64,000 nucleotides of DNA from Clostridia bacterium (lineage in GTDB: Bacteria; Bacillota; Clostridia; Oscillospirales; Acutalibacteraceae): positions 1 through 64,000 of the forward strand of contig CAAGBN010000033.1 of assembly GCA_900768075.1 (NCBI GenBank). Direction: 5' to 3'. The notes under the pieces are model-generated. The model worked only from the letters and a program-made list of their open reading frames with translations. It made no database searches and was not told where the DNA came from. The position numbers and the translations under genes were made by a program. Shown in pieces: positions 1 to 8,697 of the stretch; within the stretch, counting starts at the first letter, position 1, and each line of letters starts with the position of its first letter.

Positions 1-20
1 ACACGACGCTCTTCCGATCT
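1..20. other. Illumina adapter remnant at contig end
   Basis: The first 20 bases equal the 3' end of the standard Illumina TruSeq read-1 adapter (ending GCTCTTCCGATCT). This is known library sequence, not genome. Genomic sequence begins at base 21. The join creates a false TAG stop (bases 19-21, minus strand) in the adjoining gene. Confidence 0.97.
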
Positions 21-294
21 AGGGTGTCATACACTGAAAATAGTAAAAGTAAATACCAGGTGTTTCGGCAGTGTACCCTAAAGCCCACCATTCTTCGCTG
101 TCTCCCTGCATACCAAGCCACGAAAAAGGAATGTATTTATAGTCTTCGCCGTCTTTTTTGATAGCGAGATTTACCCCTGTGCAGCTGATACTGCGAGGCA
201 AAACAACCTTAAAGACAAAGTTTTCACCCTGTCTTACTGCTCCGAATTTAGATTTATGTAATGTATTTCTGGAATTAAAGGGGATATAATCCAT
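21..294 (-). CDS. N-terminus of a GH13 alpha-amylase/neopullulanase-like protein, cut by contig end
   Basis: About 91 residues are visible, starting at ATG 294 behind a good GGAGG site (TCGGAGGAAAAT). The sequence reads like the N-terminal beta-sandwich that precedes the catalytic barrel in intracellular maltogenic-amylase/neopullulanase-type GH13 enzymes: an EEWW segment followed by a PGIYFYYF-type strand where the family has its substrate-proximal N domain. The catalytic domain would lie beyond the contig edge. The apparent stop is made from one genomic base plus two adapter bases, so the protein is truncated, not short. The assignment rests on remembered family resemblance only. An isolated carbohydrate-binding protein cannot be excluded. 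Confidence 0.6.
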
Positions 295-371
295 ATTTTC
301 CTCCGATTAAGGGATATATATTTATAAAACAGCATAGTTATTAACAAGTTTAATAGATTGGTGGAATCACT
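295..371. promoter_or_regulatory. Short divergent intergenic region
   Basis: This 77-base AT-rich gap separates two divergently transcribed genes. It must hold promoters for both, but I see no convincing -35/-10 pair; only the two ribosome binding sites (GGAGG for the minus gene, GGTGG for the plus gene) are clear. Confidence 0.3.
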
Positions 372-857
372 ATGTTTGTTATATCGTTAAATTCTGAAAA
401 GCTCAAGAAATATCTCATCATCGCCATAGCCTGCATATTCACGACTATCGGCGGTATTATCAGCGTTTCTTCTGAGAGTACCCCTGCCGCAAATGTGGGT
501 GGAGTAAATATGAGAGCGTCTACTGCTGATGAGAGGATTGCATTCTTTTCGCAATTCGGTTACGAGATTTCCGAAGACCCCTTAGAGGTAAAAGAGGTAA
601 TTATTCCTGCCGAGTTCGATGAAACCTATGAGGAATACAATTCTATTCAGAAATCTCAGGGACTTGACCTTAGCAAATATAAAGGCAAGCGTGTCAAGAT
701 GTGGAGTTATGCCATAAAAAATTATCCCGGCTACGAAAACACCGACGGAACCATCAGAGGCAACATATTAGTTTATGACGGAGTAGTTGTCGGCGGAGAT
801 GTTTCAAACATTGAGCTTGACGGATTTATGGTCGGATTTGCATCCGACAATTCGTAA
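372..857 (+). CDS. Membrane-anchored DUF4830-type protein of unknown function
   Basis: The 161-residue protein has a basic N-terminus and a single hydrophobic segment (about residues 13-32), so it is exported or anchored with its main domain outside. The body has the layout I associate with the clostridial DUF4830 family: an ERIAFFSQFGYE segment, then VIIPAEFDETYEEYN, then KGKRVKMWSY, and a C-terminal LVYDGVVVGGD strand. The family has no established function. It stands alone between two minus-strand genes, so it is probably its own transcription unit. No terminator is obvious before the convergent hflX end at 865. Confidence 0.65.
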   Translation: MFVISLNSEKLKKYLIIAIACIFTTIGGIISVSSESTPAANVGGVNMRASTADERIAFFSQFGYEISEDPLEVKEVIIPAEFDETYEEYNSIQKSQGLDLSKYKGKRVKMWSYAIKNYPGYENTDGTIRGNILVYDGVVVGGDVSNIELDGFMVGFASDNS

Positions 858-864
858 TTCCGCA

Positions 865-2109
865 TTATTCAATTATATAATCTTTTATTGTATCAAGGAG
901 CATCATTTCTACTATTGCTCTCATATAAAGGCCTTCAGGTCTGTACTCTTCCTCTTCGACAACGCCTTCATTGCGTATTCTTGCAGCAATAGCGCCAGCG
1001 GAAAAAGGTATAAGAAGCTCAGCCTTTCTTCTTGTTGGCGGAAGCTCCTTTAGTACAGCTTCAAGGAGTTCATCGAAGCCTTTCTGCTCTTTTGCTGATA
1101 TCATAACAGTTTTGCCGAAGGTTGGCATAGCGTAGATATCGCCAACAAGGTCGCATTTATTCATAACACTGATAACCGGCTTACCCTCACAGCCGAGCTC
1201 ATCAAGAAGCTTTCTTGTAACCTCAAGGTGCTCTGCGCAGTGCTCATCACTTGCATCGCAGACATTGAGTATAACTGTAGCCTCTGCCGCCTCTTCAAGA
1301 GTTGACTTGAAAGCTTCAACAAGCTTATGGGGAAGTCGTCTGATAAGACCAACAGTATCAACAAGCATAACCTGTCTGCCGTCGGGCAGAGTCAGGCCTC
1401 TTGATGTTGGGTCAAGAGTTGCGAAGAGCTTATTTTCTGCCAGTACACCTGCATTGGTAAGTGCATTCATAAGAGTAGACTTACCTGCATTGGTATAACC
1501 TACAATAGCGACAGTCTGAACACCGTCTTTTTCACGGCGTTTGCGCATCTGATTTCTGCGCTTTTCCAGTGCTTTAAGCTCTTCCTGAAGCTTATCTATT
1601 CTTCTTCTGATATGTCTCTTATCACTTTCGAGCTTGGTTTCACCGGGACCTCTTGTACCGATACCGCCACCAAGACGGGACAGAGCAATACCCTGACCTG
1701 CAAGTCTCGGAAGTGAATATTTAAGCTGTGCAAGCTCAACCTGAAGCTTACCCTCGCTTGTTCTTGCTCTTGCAGCAAAGATATCAAGAATCAGCATAGT
1801 TCTGTCGATAACTCTTACCTTTGTGAGCTTTTCAAGGTTTCTCTGCTGAGAAGGTGAAAGCTCACTATCGAATATAAGCAGATCAACCTCCTGAGTTTCG
1901 CAGAATGCGATAATCTCAGCAAGCTTACCGACACCGACAAAGGTAGCCTTTTCCGGTGCTTCTTTTTTCTGTATAACCTTGCCGACTACTTCGGCACCTG
2001 CTGTATGTGCAAGCTCTTCAAGCTCGTTGATTGATACCTCGGCATCAAATTCGCCTGTGTCAACGCTGACAAGAAGGGCGTATTCTTTTTTTATGTCATT
2101 CTCATACAT
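865..2109 (-). CDS. hflX: Ribosome-associated GTPase HflX
   Basis: This 414-residue protein is a GTPase that binds the 50S subunit and splits or rescues stalled and stressed ribosomes. The N-terminal HflX domain runs to about residue 195 and contains the glycine-rich GGGIGTRGPGET loop typical of the family. The G domain follows, with G1 GYTNAGKST (about 203-212), G2 region FATLDPTSR, G3 DTVG and G4 NKCD, and ends with a short C-terminal domain. Length matches other HflX proteins. The start at 2109 lacks a strong Shine-Dalgarno site. It lies downstream of a palindromic intergenic element and convergent to the small membrane protein gene. Confidence 0.95.
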   Translation of the reverse strand: MYENDIKKEYALLVSVDTGEFDAEVSINELEELAHTAGAEVVGKVIQKKEAPEKATFVGVGKLAEIIAFCETQEVDLLIFDSELSPSQQRNLEKLTKVRVIDRTMLILDIFAARARTSEGKLQVELAQLKYSLPRLAGQGIALSRLGGGIGTRGPGETKLESDKRHIRRRIDKLQEELKALEKRRNQMRKRREKDGVQTVAIVGYTNAGKSTLMNALTNAGVLAENKLFATLDPTSRGLTLPDGRQVMLVDTVGLIRRLPHKLVEAFKSTLEEAAEATVILNVCDASDEHCAEHLEVTRKLLDELGCEGKPVISVMNKCDLVGDIYAMPTFGKTVMISAKEQKGFDELLEAVLKELPPTRRKAELLIPFSAGAIAARIRNEGVVEEEEYRPEGLYMRAIVEMMLLDTIKDYIIE

Positions 2110-2142
2110 AATTCATAATTCCTAATTCATAATTATATATGT

Positions 2143-2199
2143 CCTCGCCGGACAGGCGTTACTTTTTCCTGTCGTGGAAAAAGTAACCAAAAACACGCT
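2143..2199. repeat. GTTAC palindromic intergenic repeat, copy 1
   Basis: A 12-bp perfect inverted repeat, GTTACTTTTTCC (2158-2169) and GGAAAAAGTAAC (2176-2187), closes a 6-base loop. It is preceded by CCTCGCCGGACAGGC and followed by CAAAAAC. The same framework recurs at 16336-16386 with a different inner stem, so the pairing rather than the sequence is kept. It lies between the M24 peptidase and hflX. Confidence 0.75.
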
Positions 2200-2200
2200 G

Positions 2201-3265
2201 TTATAATACTATTAACTTCTTCTCACAAACGGTCAGATTTTCACAGCCGTCTTTAGTTACAACTGCCATATCTTCAATTCTGACACCAAACTCACCGGGA
2301 AGATAAATACCCGGCTCAACAGTCACAACGTGACCCTCCTGAAGTATAATCTCACCTGTAGGATTAAGTGAGGGAAGCTCGTGGATTTCGACACCTACAC
2401 CGTGACCGAGTCCGTGACCGAAATAGTCACCATAGCCCTTATTTCTGATAATCTCTCTTGAAACAGCATCAACATCCTTGCCTTTGATGCCTGCTTTAAC
2501 AGCATCAAGGCCCTTTATCTGTGCTTCAAGTACAGTTTCGTAAACATCAATCTGCTTACCTGATACCTCACCTACTGCAACTGTACGAGTCATATCACTG
2601 TGATAGAAATCGGTGATTGCACCGTAGTCCATAGTAACGAAGTCGCCACTTTCGATTTTTTTATCCGAGGGCACACCGTGAGGAAGTGAGCTGTTTTTAC
2701 CGCTGACAGCAATAGTCTCAAATGAAAGTCCGTCAGCACCGTTTTTAAGCATAAAGTATTCGAGCTCAAGTGCAACTTCTTTTTCTGTTTTACCAACAGT
2801 GATGAAGCCTAAAATATGCTGAAAGGCCTTTTCAGCTATGCGCTGAGCAGTGATTATCTTATCAATTTCGCTGCGGTTTTTCACCATACGGATATCGCTG
2901 ATGGCCTTATCAAGCTCTCCATCACAGATAACATCAACACCGTCAAAGAGCGCGCAGATTTCATTATATCTTGAAACTGTGATTCTCTCGCTTTCAAGCA
3001 TAAGCGTCTTTATACCAAGAGCTTTTATTACAGGCACAAGACTTTTGCCCATACCTTTAGTCTCGAGGATTTCGTCGCAGGTTTTGATTTTATTACCTGC
3101 GGCTTCAATATAACGTGAGTCAGTAAGAAACACTGCTTTCTCCCCTGTTACAACAAGGTAGCCGTTTGATGAGTGGAAAGAAGTGAAATAGCAGATATTC
3201 TCCTCACTCATAATAAGAGCAGCAGCATTTTTTTCTTTAAGATAAGCTTTGAGCTTGTTTATCAT
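2201..3265 (-). CDS. M24 family Xaa-Pro aminopeptidase
   Basis: This metalloaminopeptidase of the pita-bread fold removes N-terminal residues before proline. A creatinase-like N-terminal domain (about 1-125) precedes the catalytic domain, which carries the usual two-metal ligands: MDYGA and HSDMTRT aspartates, the HGLGHGVG histidine, and glutamates in TVEPGIY and VRIEDM. Size (about 354 residues) fits the PepP/PepQ-like short form. The reading frame opens upstream at a TTG (3286), but the ATG at 3265 begins the typical MINKLKAYL sequence and is preferred. The neighbours are unrelated housekeeping genes. Confidence 0.9.
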   Translation of the reverse strand: MINKLKAYLKEKNAAALIMSEENICYFTSFHSSNGYLVVTGEKAVFLTDSRYIEAAGNKIKTCDEILETKGMGKSLVPVIKALGIKTLMLESERITVSRYNEICALFDGVDVICDGELDKAISDIRMVKNRSEIDKIITAQRIAEKAFQHILGFITVGKTEKEVALELEYFMLKNGADGLSFETIAVSGKNSSLPHGVPSDKKIESGDFVTMDYGAITDFYHSDMTRTVAVGEVSGKQIDVYETVLEAQIKGLDAVKAGIKGKDVDAVSREIIRNKGYGDYFGHGLGHGVGVEIHELPSLNPTGEIILQEGHVVTVEPGIYLPGEFGVRIEDMAVVTKDGCENLTVCEKKLIVL

Positions 3266-3389
3266 AGTATTCACAGAACCTTTCAATTTATCAGGACTTG
3301 TAGTATAGCCCCGCGGGCTACTTGATATATATTATATTCTTGCTCAGGCAGACGATACATCTGCACTGCAATTATAACGCACTAAAGAT

Positions 3390-3422
3390 AAAATCACCCA
3401 AAGGAAGCCCTCGGGTGATTTT
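3390..3422 (-). terminator. Rho-independent terminator after rpsU
   Basis: The stem AAAATCACCC/GGGTGATTTT lies just after the rpsU stop codon, with T-rich sequence on its 3' arm in the minus direction. It separates rpsU from the aminopeptidase gene. Confidence 0.75.
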
Positions 3423-3428
3423 CGTTAA

Positions 3429-3605
3429 TTACTTAAATTTGCGCTTACGAGCAGCTTCAGACTTCTTTTTTCTTGCAACTGAAGGCTTTTCGTAATGTTC
3501 TCTTTTACGAACCTCCTGGATGATGCCATCACGTGAAGTCTGTCTCTTAAAACGTCTGAGAGCGCTGTCGAGTGACTCGTTCTCTTTAACTTTTACCTGA
3601 CTCAT
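3429..3605 (-). CDS. rpsU: 30S ribosomal protein S21
   Basis: The protein has 58 residues. It reads [18 protein letters not shown] at the N-terminus and continues with the S21 core [16 protein letters not shown] and a lysine/arginine-rich tail ending KRKFK. S21 is a small 30S protein needed near the anti-Shine-Dalgarno region during initiation. The start at 3605 follows a strong AGGGAGGG site. It has its own consensus promoter at 3667-3695 and its own terminator, so it is transcribed as a single gene downstream of leuS. Confidence 0.95.
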   Translation of the reverse strand: MSQVKVKENESLDSALRRFKRQTSRDGIIQEVRKREHYEKPSVARKKKSEAARKRKFK

Positions 3606-3666
3606 TTATATTTCCCTCCCTTACCTGTTAGCAGGGGTTATTATTTCCATTAAGGATACGCCAATT

Positions 3667-3695
3667 ATTATACAATATACTTTCCGTCTTGTCAA
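3667..3695 (-). promoter_or_regulatory. Sigma-70-type promoter of rpsU
   Basis: On the minus strand TTGACA (3690-3695) is followed, after exactly 17 bases, by TATAAT (3667-3672), a perfect match to the vegetative consensus. Confidence 0.88.
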
Positions 3696-3738
3696 TAGAA
3701 AATCAATAACAATAATGACATATTTCCCTATTTTTTTA

Positions 3739-6141
3739 TTATTTTACAACAATATTAACGAGTCTGCCCTTTACATAGAGCTCTTTTACGATGGTTTTAC
3801 CTGCGATTTCCTCGGAAATCTTAGCATCAGCCTTTGCAAGTGCGATTGCATCTGCAGCTTCAATATCAGCAGCAACGCTGAGCTTTGCACGCACCTTGCC
3901 GTTTACCTGAGCAACGATTTCAACCTCAGCATCGACGCATTTAGCTTCATCGTATGTAGGCCAGGGTGAAACTGCGAGCATATCACCGCCCATAAGAGCG
4001 TTGATTTCTTCAGTTACGTGAGGAGCAAAAGGATTGAGAAGTGAAACGAATGTTCTGAGCTCTTTCTTGGTAATTGAGCCGTAATCGTAAATCTCGTTGA
4101 GAAGTGTCATAAGAGCTGCGATAGCTGTGTTATACTTGAGTGATTCGATATCGCTTGAAACCTTCTTGATTGCTCTGTTAAAGGGAGCTTCAAGCTTCTT
4201 TGAGTATTCTTCGCCATCTGTAAGGATAGTCTGAAGATTCCATACTCTGTCGATGAATCTCTTACAGCCCTTAACGCTATCTTCTGACCAGGGAGCAGCC
4301 TTTTCGTAGTCACCCATAAACAGTACATAAGTACGAAGTACGTCTGCACCGAAAGCGTCGACAACGTCGTTGGGATCAATTACATTACCTCTTGACTTTG
4401 ACATCTTAACACCGTCAGGACCAAGGATAAGGCCCTGAGCAGTTCTCTTTGCATAAGGCTCTGCTGTGGGAACCTCACCGATATCATAAAGGAACTTGTG
4501 CCAGAAACGTGAGTAGATAAGGTGACGTGTTACGTGCTCCATACCGCCGTTGTACCAGTCAACCTGACCCCAGTACTTAAGCTTTTCCATATCTGCGAAA
4601 TGCTCTGTGTTCTTGGGATCGATATATCTGAGGAAGTACCATGATGAACCGGCCCACTGAGGCATTGTATCGGTTTCTCTCTTTGCAGGCTGACCACACT
4701 TGGGACAGGTGCAGTTTACAAATGAATCAATCTTTGCAAGGGGGCTTTCACCGTCTGAACCGGGCTCGAAGTTTTCAACCTTAGGAAGCTTGAGAGGAAG
4801 CTCATTGTAAGGTACGGGAACGATACCGCAGTGAGGACAGTGCACGATGGGAATAGGTTCACCCCAGTAACGCTGACGGTTGAATGCCCAGTCCTTCATC
4901 TTGTACTGAACGCCTCTTTCACCGATGCCCTGCTTCTCGAGTTCTTCAAGAACACGTGCGATTGATGATTTCTTATCTGTGTAACCGTTGAGGTAGTCTG
5001 AGTTAACCATTTCACCGTCGCCTGTGTAAGCTTCAACTGAAATATCGCCACCCTTGATTACTTCGATGATATCGATACCGAACTTCTTAGCGAAGTCGTA
5101 GTCTCTCTGGTCGTGTGCAGGTACAGCCATAATAGCACCTGTACCGTAGCCCATCATTACATAGTCTGAAATGAAGATGGGGATTTCCTTGCCGTTAACG
5201 GGGTTGATAGCTGCAAAGCCGTCAAGCTTAACACCTGTCTTGTCCTTAACAAGCTGAGTTCTTTCGAACTCTGTCTTCTTCGCACATTCAGCTCTGTAGT
5301 TTTCTACATCAGCGAAGTTCTTGATCATATCACTGTATTTATCAAGAAGAGGGTGCTCGGGAGCCATAACCATAAATGTTACGCCGAAGAGTGTGTCGGG
5401 ACGTGTTGTGTAAATCTTGAGCTTTTCGTCTGTGCCCTTTACTTCGAAGTTAACGAAAGCACCTGTTGACTTACCGATCCAATTTTCCTGCTGAAGCTTG
5501 ATATTGGGAAGATAGTCAACTTCATCAAGGCCCTGAAGAAGCTTATCTGCATATTCTGTGATTCTCAGGTACCAAACATCCTTTGACTTCTGAACGATGT
5601 CGCTGTGGCAGATGTCACACTTACCACCCTGTGAGTCCTCGTTTGAAAGAACTACCTTACATGAGGGACAGTAGTTTACGAGAGTCTTATCTCTGAAAAC
5701 AAGACCGTTTTCAAACATCTTAAGGAAAATCCACTGTGTCCACTTATAATAGCCTTCTTCTGTGGTATCAACAACTCTGTTCCAGTCAAATGAGAAGCCT
5801 ACTCTCTTGAGCTGTGATGAGAACTTTTCAATATTCTTATCTGTAAGCTGTCTGGGGTGGATACCTGTCTTAATAGCTGAGTTTTCGGTAGGAAGACCGT
5901 ATGCATCGAAGCCGATGGGGAAAAGAACATTGTAGCCTTCCATTCTTCTCTTACGTGATACAACCTCAAGACCTGAATAAGCCTTGATGTGACCTACGTG
6001 CATACCGCTACCACTGGGATAAGGGAATTCTACGAGAGCATAGAACTTTTTCTTTTCGGAATTATCCTGAGCATTGAAAACGCCTGCCTGCTCCCATTTT
6101 TCCTGCCATTTTTGTTCGTTGGCTTTAAAATCGTAATTCAA
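3739..6141 (-). CDS. leuS: Leucyl-tRNA synthetase
   Basis: This class I synthetase of about 800 residues charges tRNA-Leu. It has the HIGH-equivalent HVGH near residue 48 and KMSKS near residue 580. A zinc-binding CPSC...CDIC knob lies in the first third. Between the two catalytic halves is a CP1 editing domain, with TTRPDTLFG and a GTGAIMAVPAHDQRD motif. The frame opens at a GTG (6150), but GGAG overlaps that codon. The TTG at 6141 lies 8 bases behind GGAG and is the likelier start. It is the last gene of the long trmFO-to-leuS operon. Confidence 0.95.
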   Translation of the reverse strand: MNYDFKANEQKWQEKWEQAGVFNAQDNSEKKKFYALVEFPYPSGSGMHVGHIKAYSGLEVVSRKRRMEGYNVLFPIGFDAYGLPTENSAIKTGIHPRQLTDKNIEKFSSQLKRVGFSFDWNRVVDTTEEGYYKWTQWIFLKMFENGLVFRDKTLVNYCPSCKVVLSNEDSQGGKCDICHSDIVQKSKDVWYLRITEYADKLLQGLDEVDYLPNIKLQQENWIGKSTGAFVNFEVKGTDEKLKIYTTRPDTLFGVTFMVMAPEHPLLDKYSDMIKNFADVENYRAECAKKTEFERTQLVKDKTGVKLDGFAAINPVNGKEIPIFISDYVMMGYGTGAIMAVPAHDQRDYDFAKKFGIDIIEVIKGGDISVEAYTGDGEMVNSDYLNGYTDKKSSIARVLEELEKQGIGERGVQYKMKDWAFNRQRYWGEPIPIVHCPHCGIVPVPYNELPLKLPKVENFEPGSDGESPLAKIDSFVNCTCPKCGQPAKRETDTMPQWAGSSWYFLRYIDPKNTEHFADMEKLKYWGQVDWYNGGMEHVTRHLIYSRFWHKFLYDIGEVPTAEPYAKRTAQGLILGPDGVKMSKSRGNVIDPNDVVDAFGADVLRTYVLFMGDYEKAAPWSEDSVKGCKRFIDRVWNLQTILTDGEEYSKKLEAPFNRAIKKVSSDIESLKYNTAIAALMTLLNEIYDYGSITKKELRTFVSLLNPFAPHVTEEINALMGGDMLAVSPWPTYDEAKCVDAEVEIVAQVNGKVRAKLSVAADIEAADAIALAKADAKISEEIAGKTIVKELYVKGRLVNIVVK

Positions 6142-6178
6142 ATTTATCACTCCGTTTAATTATTTACAATAGTTAATA

Positions 6179-6529
6179 TTACTCCACAATGTCAGAAATG
6201 TCAATACTTCTTGCATCCTGCCAGAGTCTTTCGAGATTATAGTATTCACGTGCTTCACCTGTGAATACGTGAACGAGTACACTGCTGTAGTCAAGAAGAA
6301 TCCAGCCTGTAGCTCTGCCCTCAATGTGATGAGGCTCAGTGCCTTTCTGAGTAAGCTCATATTCCACTTCGTCAGCGAGTGCCTTTACGTGGGTATTTGA
6401 AGTACCTGAAACAATTACAAAATAGTCGGCAACTATTGAGTGTTCAGCAATTTCTATAAGATTGATATTCATACCCTTTTTATTATCAAGTACTTTTACT
6501 ATTTCTCTTGCAAGTTCGAGTTCAGTCAT
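6179..6529 (-). CDS. rsfS: Ribosomal silencing factor RsfS
   Basis: The 116-residue protein binds L14 on the 50S subunit and blocks joining with 30S in starved cells. The family's core is plain: VADYFVIVSGTSNTHVKALAD, then EGRATGWILLDYSSVLVHVF, then YNLERLW. Its ATG overlaps the end of the nadD-yqeK gene by a few bases and follows AAGGAGTGAAG, so translation is probably coupled. The nadD-yqeK-rsfS order is common in Firmicutes. Confidence 0.93.
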   Translation of the reverse strand: MTELELAREIVKVLDNKKGMNINLIEIAEHSIVADYFVIVSGTSNTHVKALADEVEYELTQKGTEPHHIEGRATGWILLDYSSVLVHVFTGEAREYYNLERLWQDARSIDISDIVE

Positions 6530-7691
6530 TTAACTTCACTCCTTTCATAAGTAATTCATTATAATATTCTACGCTGTCAGGGTGTATTATAGCCTGAAGC
6601 TTTGTCTGCTTATTGAATGTATAAATCAGCGAATAAAGCGACGCCTCTTCAAGTGAACGGTTAAGAGATAAATCTCTCATCACATCCACATCGGGATAGT
6701 TTCTTTCGGCTGAAATATAGTCAGCAACATATATTATTTTTTCAAGCAGGGTCATACCTGCCTTGCCCGTGGTGTGATAGCGTACACTGCCGAGAATTTC
6801 AGGGTCGGTGATACCCATATGAAGTCTGAGATAACACTCCCCTGCCATAGCATGCCACAGTGCAGGATTATTTTTTTCAGCTTCACTTAACCTGATACCG
6901 CCTTTTTCCATAAGAGAGAGCTGTTCATCCTTAGGCATATTCTTTGCAACATCGTGAAGAAGACCGGCAAAATATGCTTTTTCTTCATCTGCTCCATAGA
7001 TTCCGGCAAGCTCTCTTGCAGAATCAGCCACACCTAAAGAGTGAATGTAGCGGTACTCATCAAGTCTGCTTTTAAGAAGCTTTCTTACTGAGGTATACTC
7101 ATCAGTGTAAATTCCCTTTTCTATTATATAGGAGAGAACTTTTTCGGGCACCAGACAAGTGGCATCCTCACCTGAAATAAGAGCATTTCTCACTTTGGTT
7201 GAGCTACACTCGAAGGGCTCAAAGTCGATGATAAGGGTCTGCTTGCCGAGTATATCATTACTGTAGTTTTTCAGCTCTTCAATACTGATGTCTCCCTGCC
7301 TTGTTGTGGCACATATTGTCACCATAGATAAGATATCCTCATAGCGATACCACCTGTGAAAGCACAAAAGCATATCCGATCCCATAATCAGATAAAGCTC
7401 ATCATCGGGATAGATTTTCTTAAGCTCAGTGACAGTATCAACTGTATAGCTTTTGCCCTGACGCTTTATTTCAAGGTCGCTGATAATGTAATCCTCACCC
7501 TCAAAGGCGAGACGGCACATTTCAAGTCGGTGCTCACTCTCAACAAGAGAGCTGCTTGACTTATGAGGCGACTGACCCGAGGGCATAATGATTATCTTGT
7601 CAAGGAGCGCTTTAGTCTTTACTTCTTCGGCGAGCTTAATATGACCCTTATGCACAGGGTTGAAAGCTCCGCCGTAAATACCGATACGCAT
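6522..7691 (-). CDS. nadD: Fusion of nicotinate-nucleotide adenylyltransferase (NadD) and HD phosphohydrolase (YqeK)
   Basis: The 389-residue protein joins two enzymes usually encoded by adjacent genes. Residues 1 to about 195 are NadD: the nucleotidyltransferase motif GGAFNPVHKGH at the N-terminus and SSTKVRNAL near 165, making deamido-NAD from nicotinate mononucleotide. Residues from about 200 are YqeK, an HD-domain symmetrical Ap4A hydrolase, with HSLGVADSARELA and the HD pair in FAGLLHDVAKNMP. The ATG shares one base with the yhbY stop (TAATG). The fusion keeps the order of the separate genes and has intact motifs in both halves. Confidence 0.92.
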   Translation of the reverse strand: MRIGIYGGAFNPVHKGHIKLAEEVKTKALLDKIIIMPSGQSPHKSSSSLVESEHRLEMCRLAFEGEDYIISDLEIKRQGKSYTVDTVTELKKIYPDDELYLIMGSDMLLCFHRWYRYEDILSMVTICATTRQGDISIEELKNYSNDILGKQTLIIDFEPFECSSTKVRNALISGEDATCLVPEKVLSYIIEKGIYTDEYTSVRKLLKSRLDEYRYIHSLGVADSARELAGIYGADEEKAYFAGLLHDVAKNMPKDEQLSLMEKGGIRLSEAEKNNPALWHAMAGECYLRLHMGITDPEILGSVRYHTTGKAGMTLLEKIIYVADYISAERNYPDVDVMRDLSLNRSLEEASLYSLIYTFNKQTKLQAIIHPDSVEYYNELLMKGVKLND

Positions 7692-8089
7692 TATTTTTTA
7701 CCCTTGCTCTGGCTTCTGAAATAAACCTTTCTGCCTTCTTTTTTAGCGGCATAGAGCTTTTCTTTAGCCTTTTTAGCTGCCATTTTCTTATTCTTTTCTT
7801 TCTGAAGTGCTTTTTCCTTAAGCTCGGGGCTTTCTCTGTAAAGCACGATAACACCACCGATAACCTGAATAACCTCAGCACCTGTTGCCTTTGCAAGCTC
7901 ATCAGCTGTTTCTCTGGGTGTAATGGGTGAAGATTCAAGAAGAACCTTAACCTTGATAAGCTCTCTTGCTCTGAGAGCATCGTCTGTCTGTTTGATGAGA
8001 GCATCGGACATACCACCTTTGCCTACCTGAAAAAGAGGTTCAAGGTGATTAGCCTGTGCTCTGAAAGCTGCTCTTTCTTTACCTGTCAT
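7691..8089 (-). CDS. yhbY: YhbY/CRM-domain RNA-binding protein
   Basis: A single CRM domain fills the first 100 residues. It starts with LEPLFQVGKGGMSDALI, which carries the conserved GKGG turn, and includes GAEVIQVIGGVIVLYR. Such proteins bind 50S assembly intermediates. The remaining 30 residues are a lysine/arginine-rich tail, longer than in E. coli YhbY (97 aa). The start follows AAGGAG. It lies between rdgB and nadD-yqeK in the operon. Confidence 0.9.
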   Translation of the reverse strand: MTGKERAAFRAQANHLEPLFQVGKGGMSDALIKQTDDALRARELIKVKVLLESSPITPRETADELAKATGAEVIQVIGGVIVLYRESPELKEKALQKEKNKKMAAKKAKEKLYAAKKEGRKVYFRSQSKGKK

Positions 8090-8109
8090 TTAAATAGCTC
8101 CTTATATAA

Positions 8110-8694
8110 TTATACAATTGGTAATATCTTCTGTAATTCTTTAAGTGCGTTACCTCGGTGACTGATGGCATCCTTTTCCTCAGCTGTCATTTCTGCAAGA
8201 CTTCTGTCCCCTACCATAAATAAGGGGTCATAGCCGAAGCCGTTGCTGCCTTTTTTCTCATAACCGATATATCCCTCGCACTTACCTGTAGCAGTAACCT
8301 CACTGCCATCGGGGAAACTGACACAGATGGCACAAGCGAAGTGTGCTGTTCTTTTCTCTGTGGGTACTCCCTCAAGTTTTTTTAAAAGCTTACGGTTGTT
8401 GCCGTCATCGTCGCCGTGTACACCGCTGTATCTTGCAGAGTACACACCGGGAGCACCGCCGAGAGCATCGACACAAAGCCCGCTGTCATCTGCTATGCAA
8501 GGATATCCGCTTTCCTTACAGCCTGCTTCAGACTTGATTCTTGCATTATCGAGGAATGTTTCTCCGTTTTCCTCAACATCTGAAAGCTCGATACCTAAAT
8601 CTCTGTCAGTTACAACCTCGTAGCCCATAGGTGAAAGGATACGGCTCATTTCCTGAAGCTTATGCTTATTATGTGTTGCAATAATAATTTTCAT
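8110..8694 (-). CDS. rdgB: XTP/dITP pyrophosphatase (HAM1/RdgB)
   Basis: This 194-residue house-cleaning enzyme hydrolyses XTP and dITP. The substrate-binding THNKHKL motif lies at the N-terminus. DDSGLCVDALGGAPGVYSARYSG lies near residues 70-90. A C-terminal SHRGNALKEL helix completes the family signature. The start is 3 bases after the ftsY stop, with GAGGA overlapping the end of ftsY, so the two are translationally coupled. Confidence 0.95.
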   Translation of the reverse strand: MKIIIATHNKHKLQEMSRILSPMGYEVVTDRDLGIELSDVEENGETFLDNARIKSEAGCKESGYPCIADDSGLCVDALGGAPGVYSARYSGVHGDDDGNNRKLLKKLEGVPTEKRTAHFACAICVSFPDGSEVTATGKCEGYIGYEKKGSNGFGYDPLFMVGDRSLAEMTAEEKDAISHRGNALKELQKILPIV

Positions 8695-8697
8695 ATA

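Noticed and set aside
3667..6150. T-box or riboswitch control directly upstream of leuS
   Set aside because: The gap between rsfS and leuS is under 40 bases and too short. leuS is simply the last gene of its operon.
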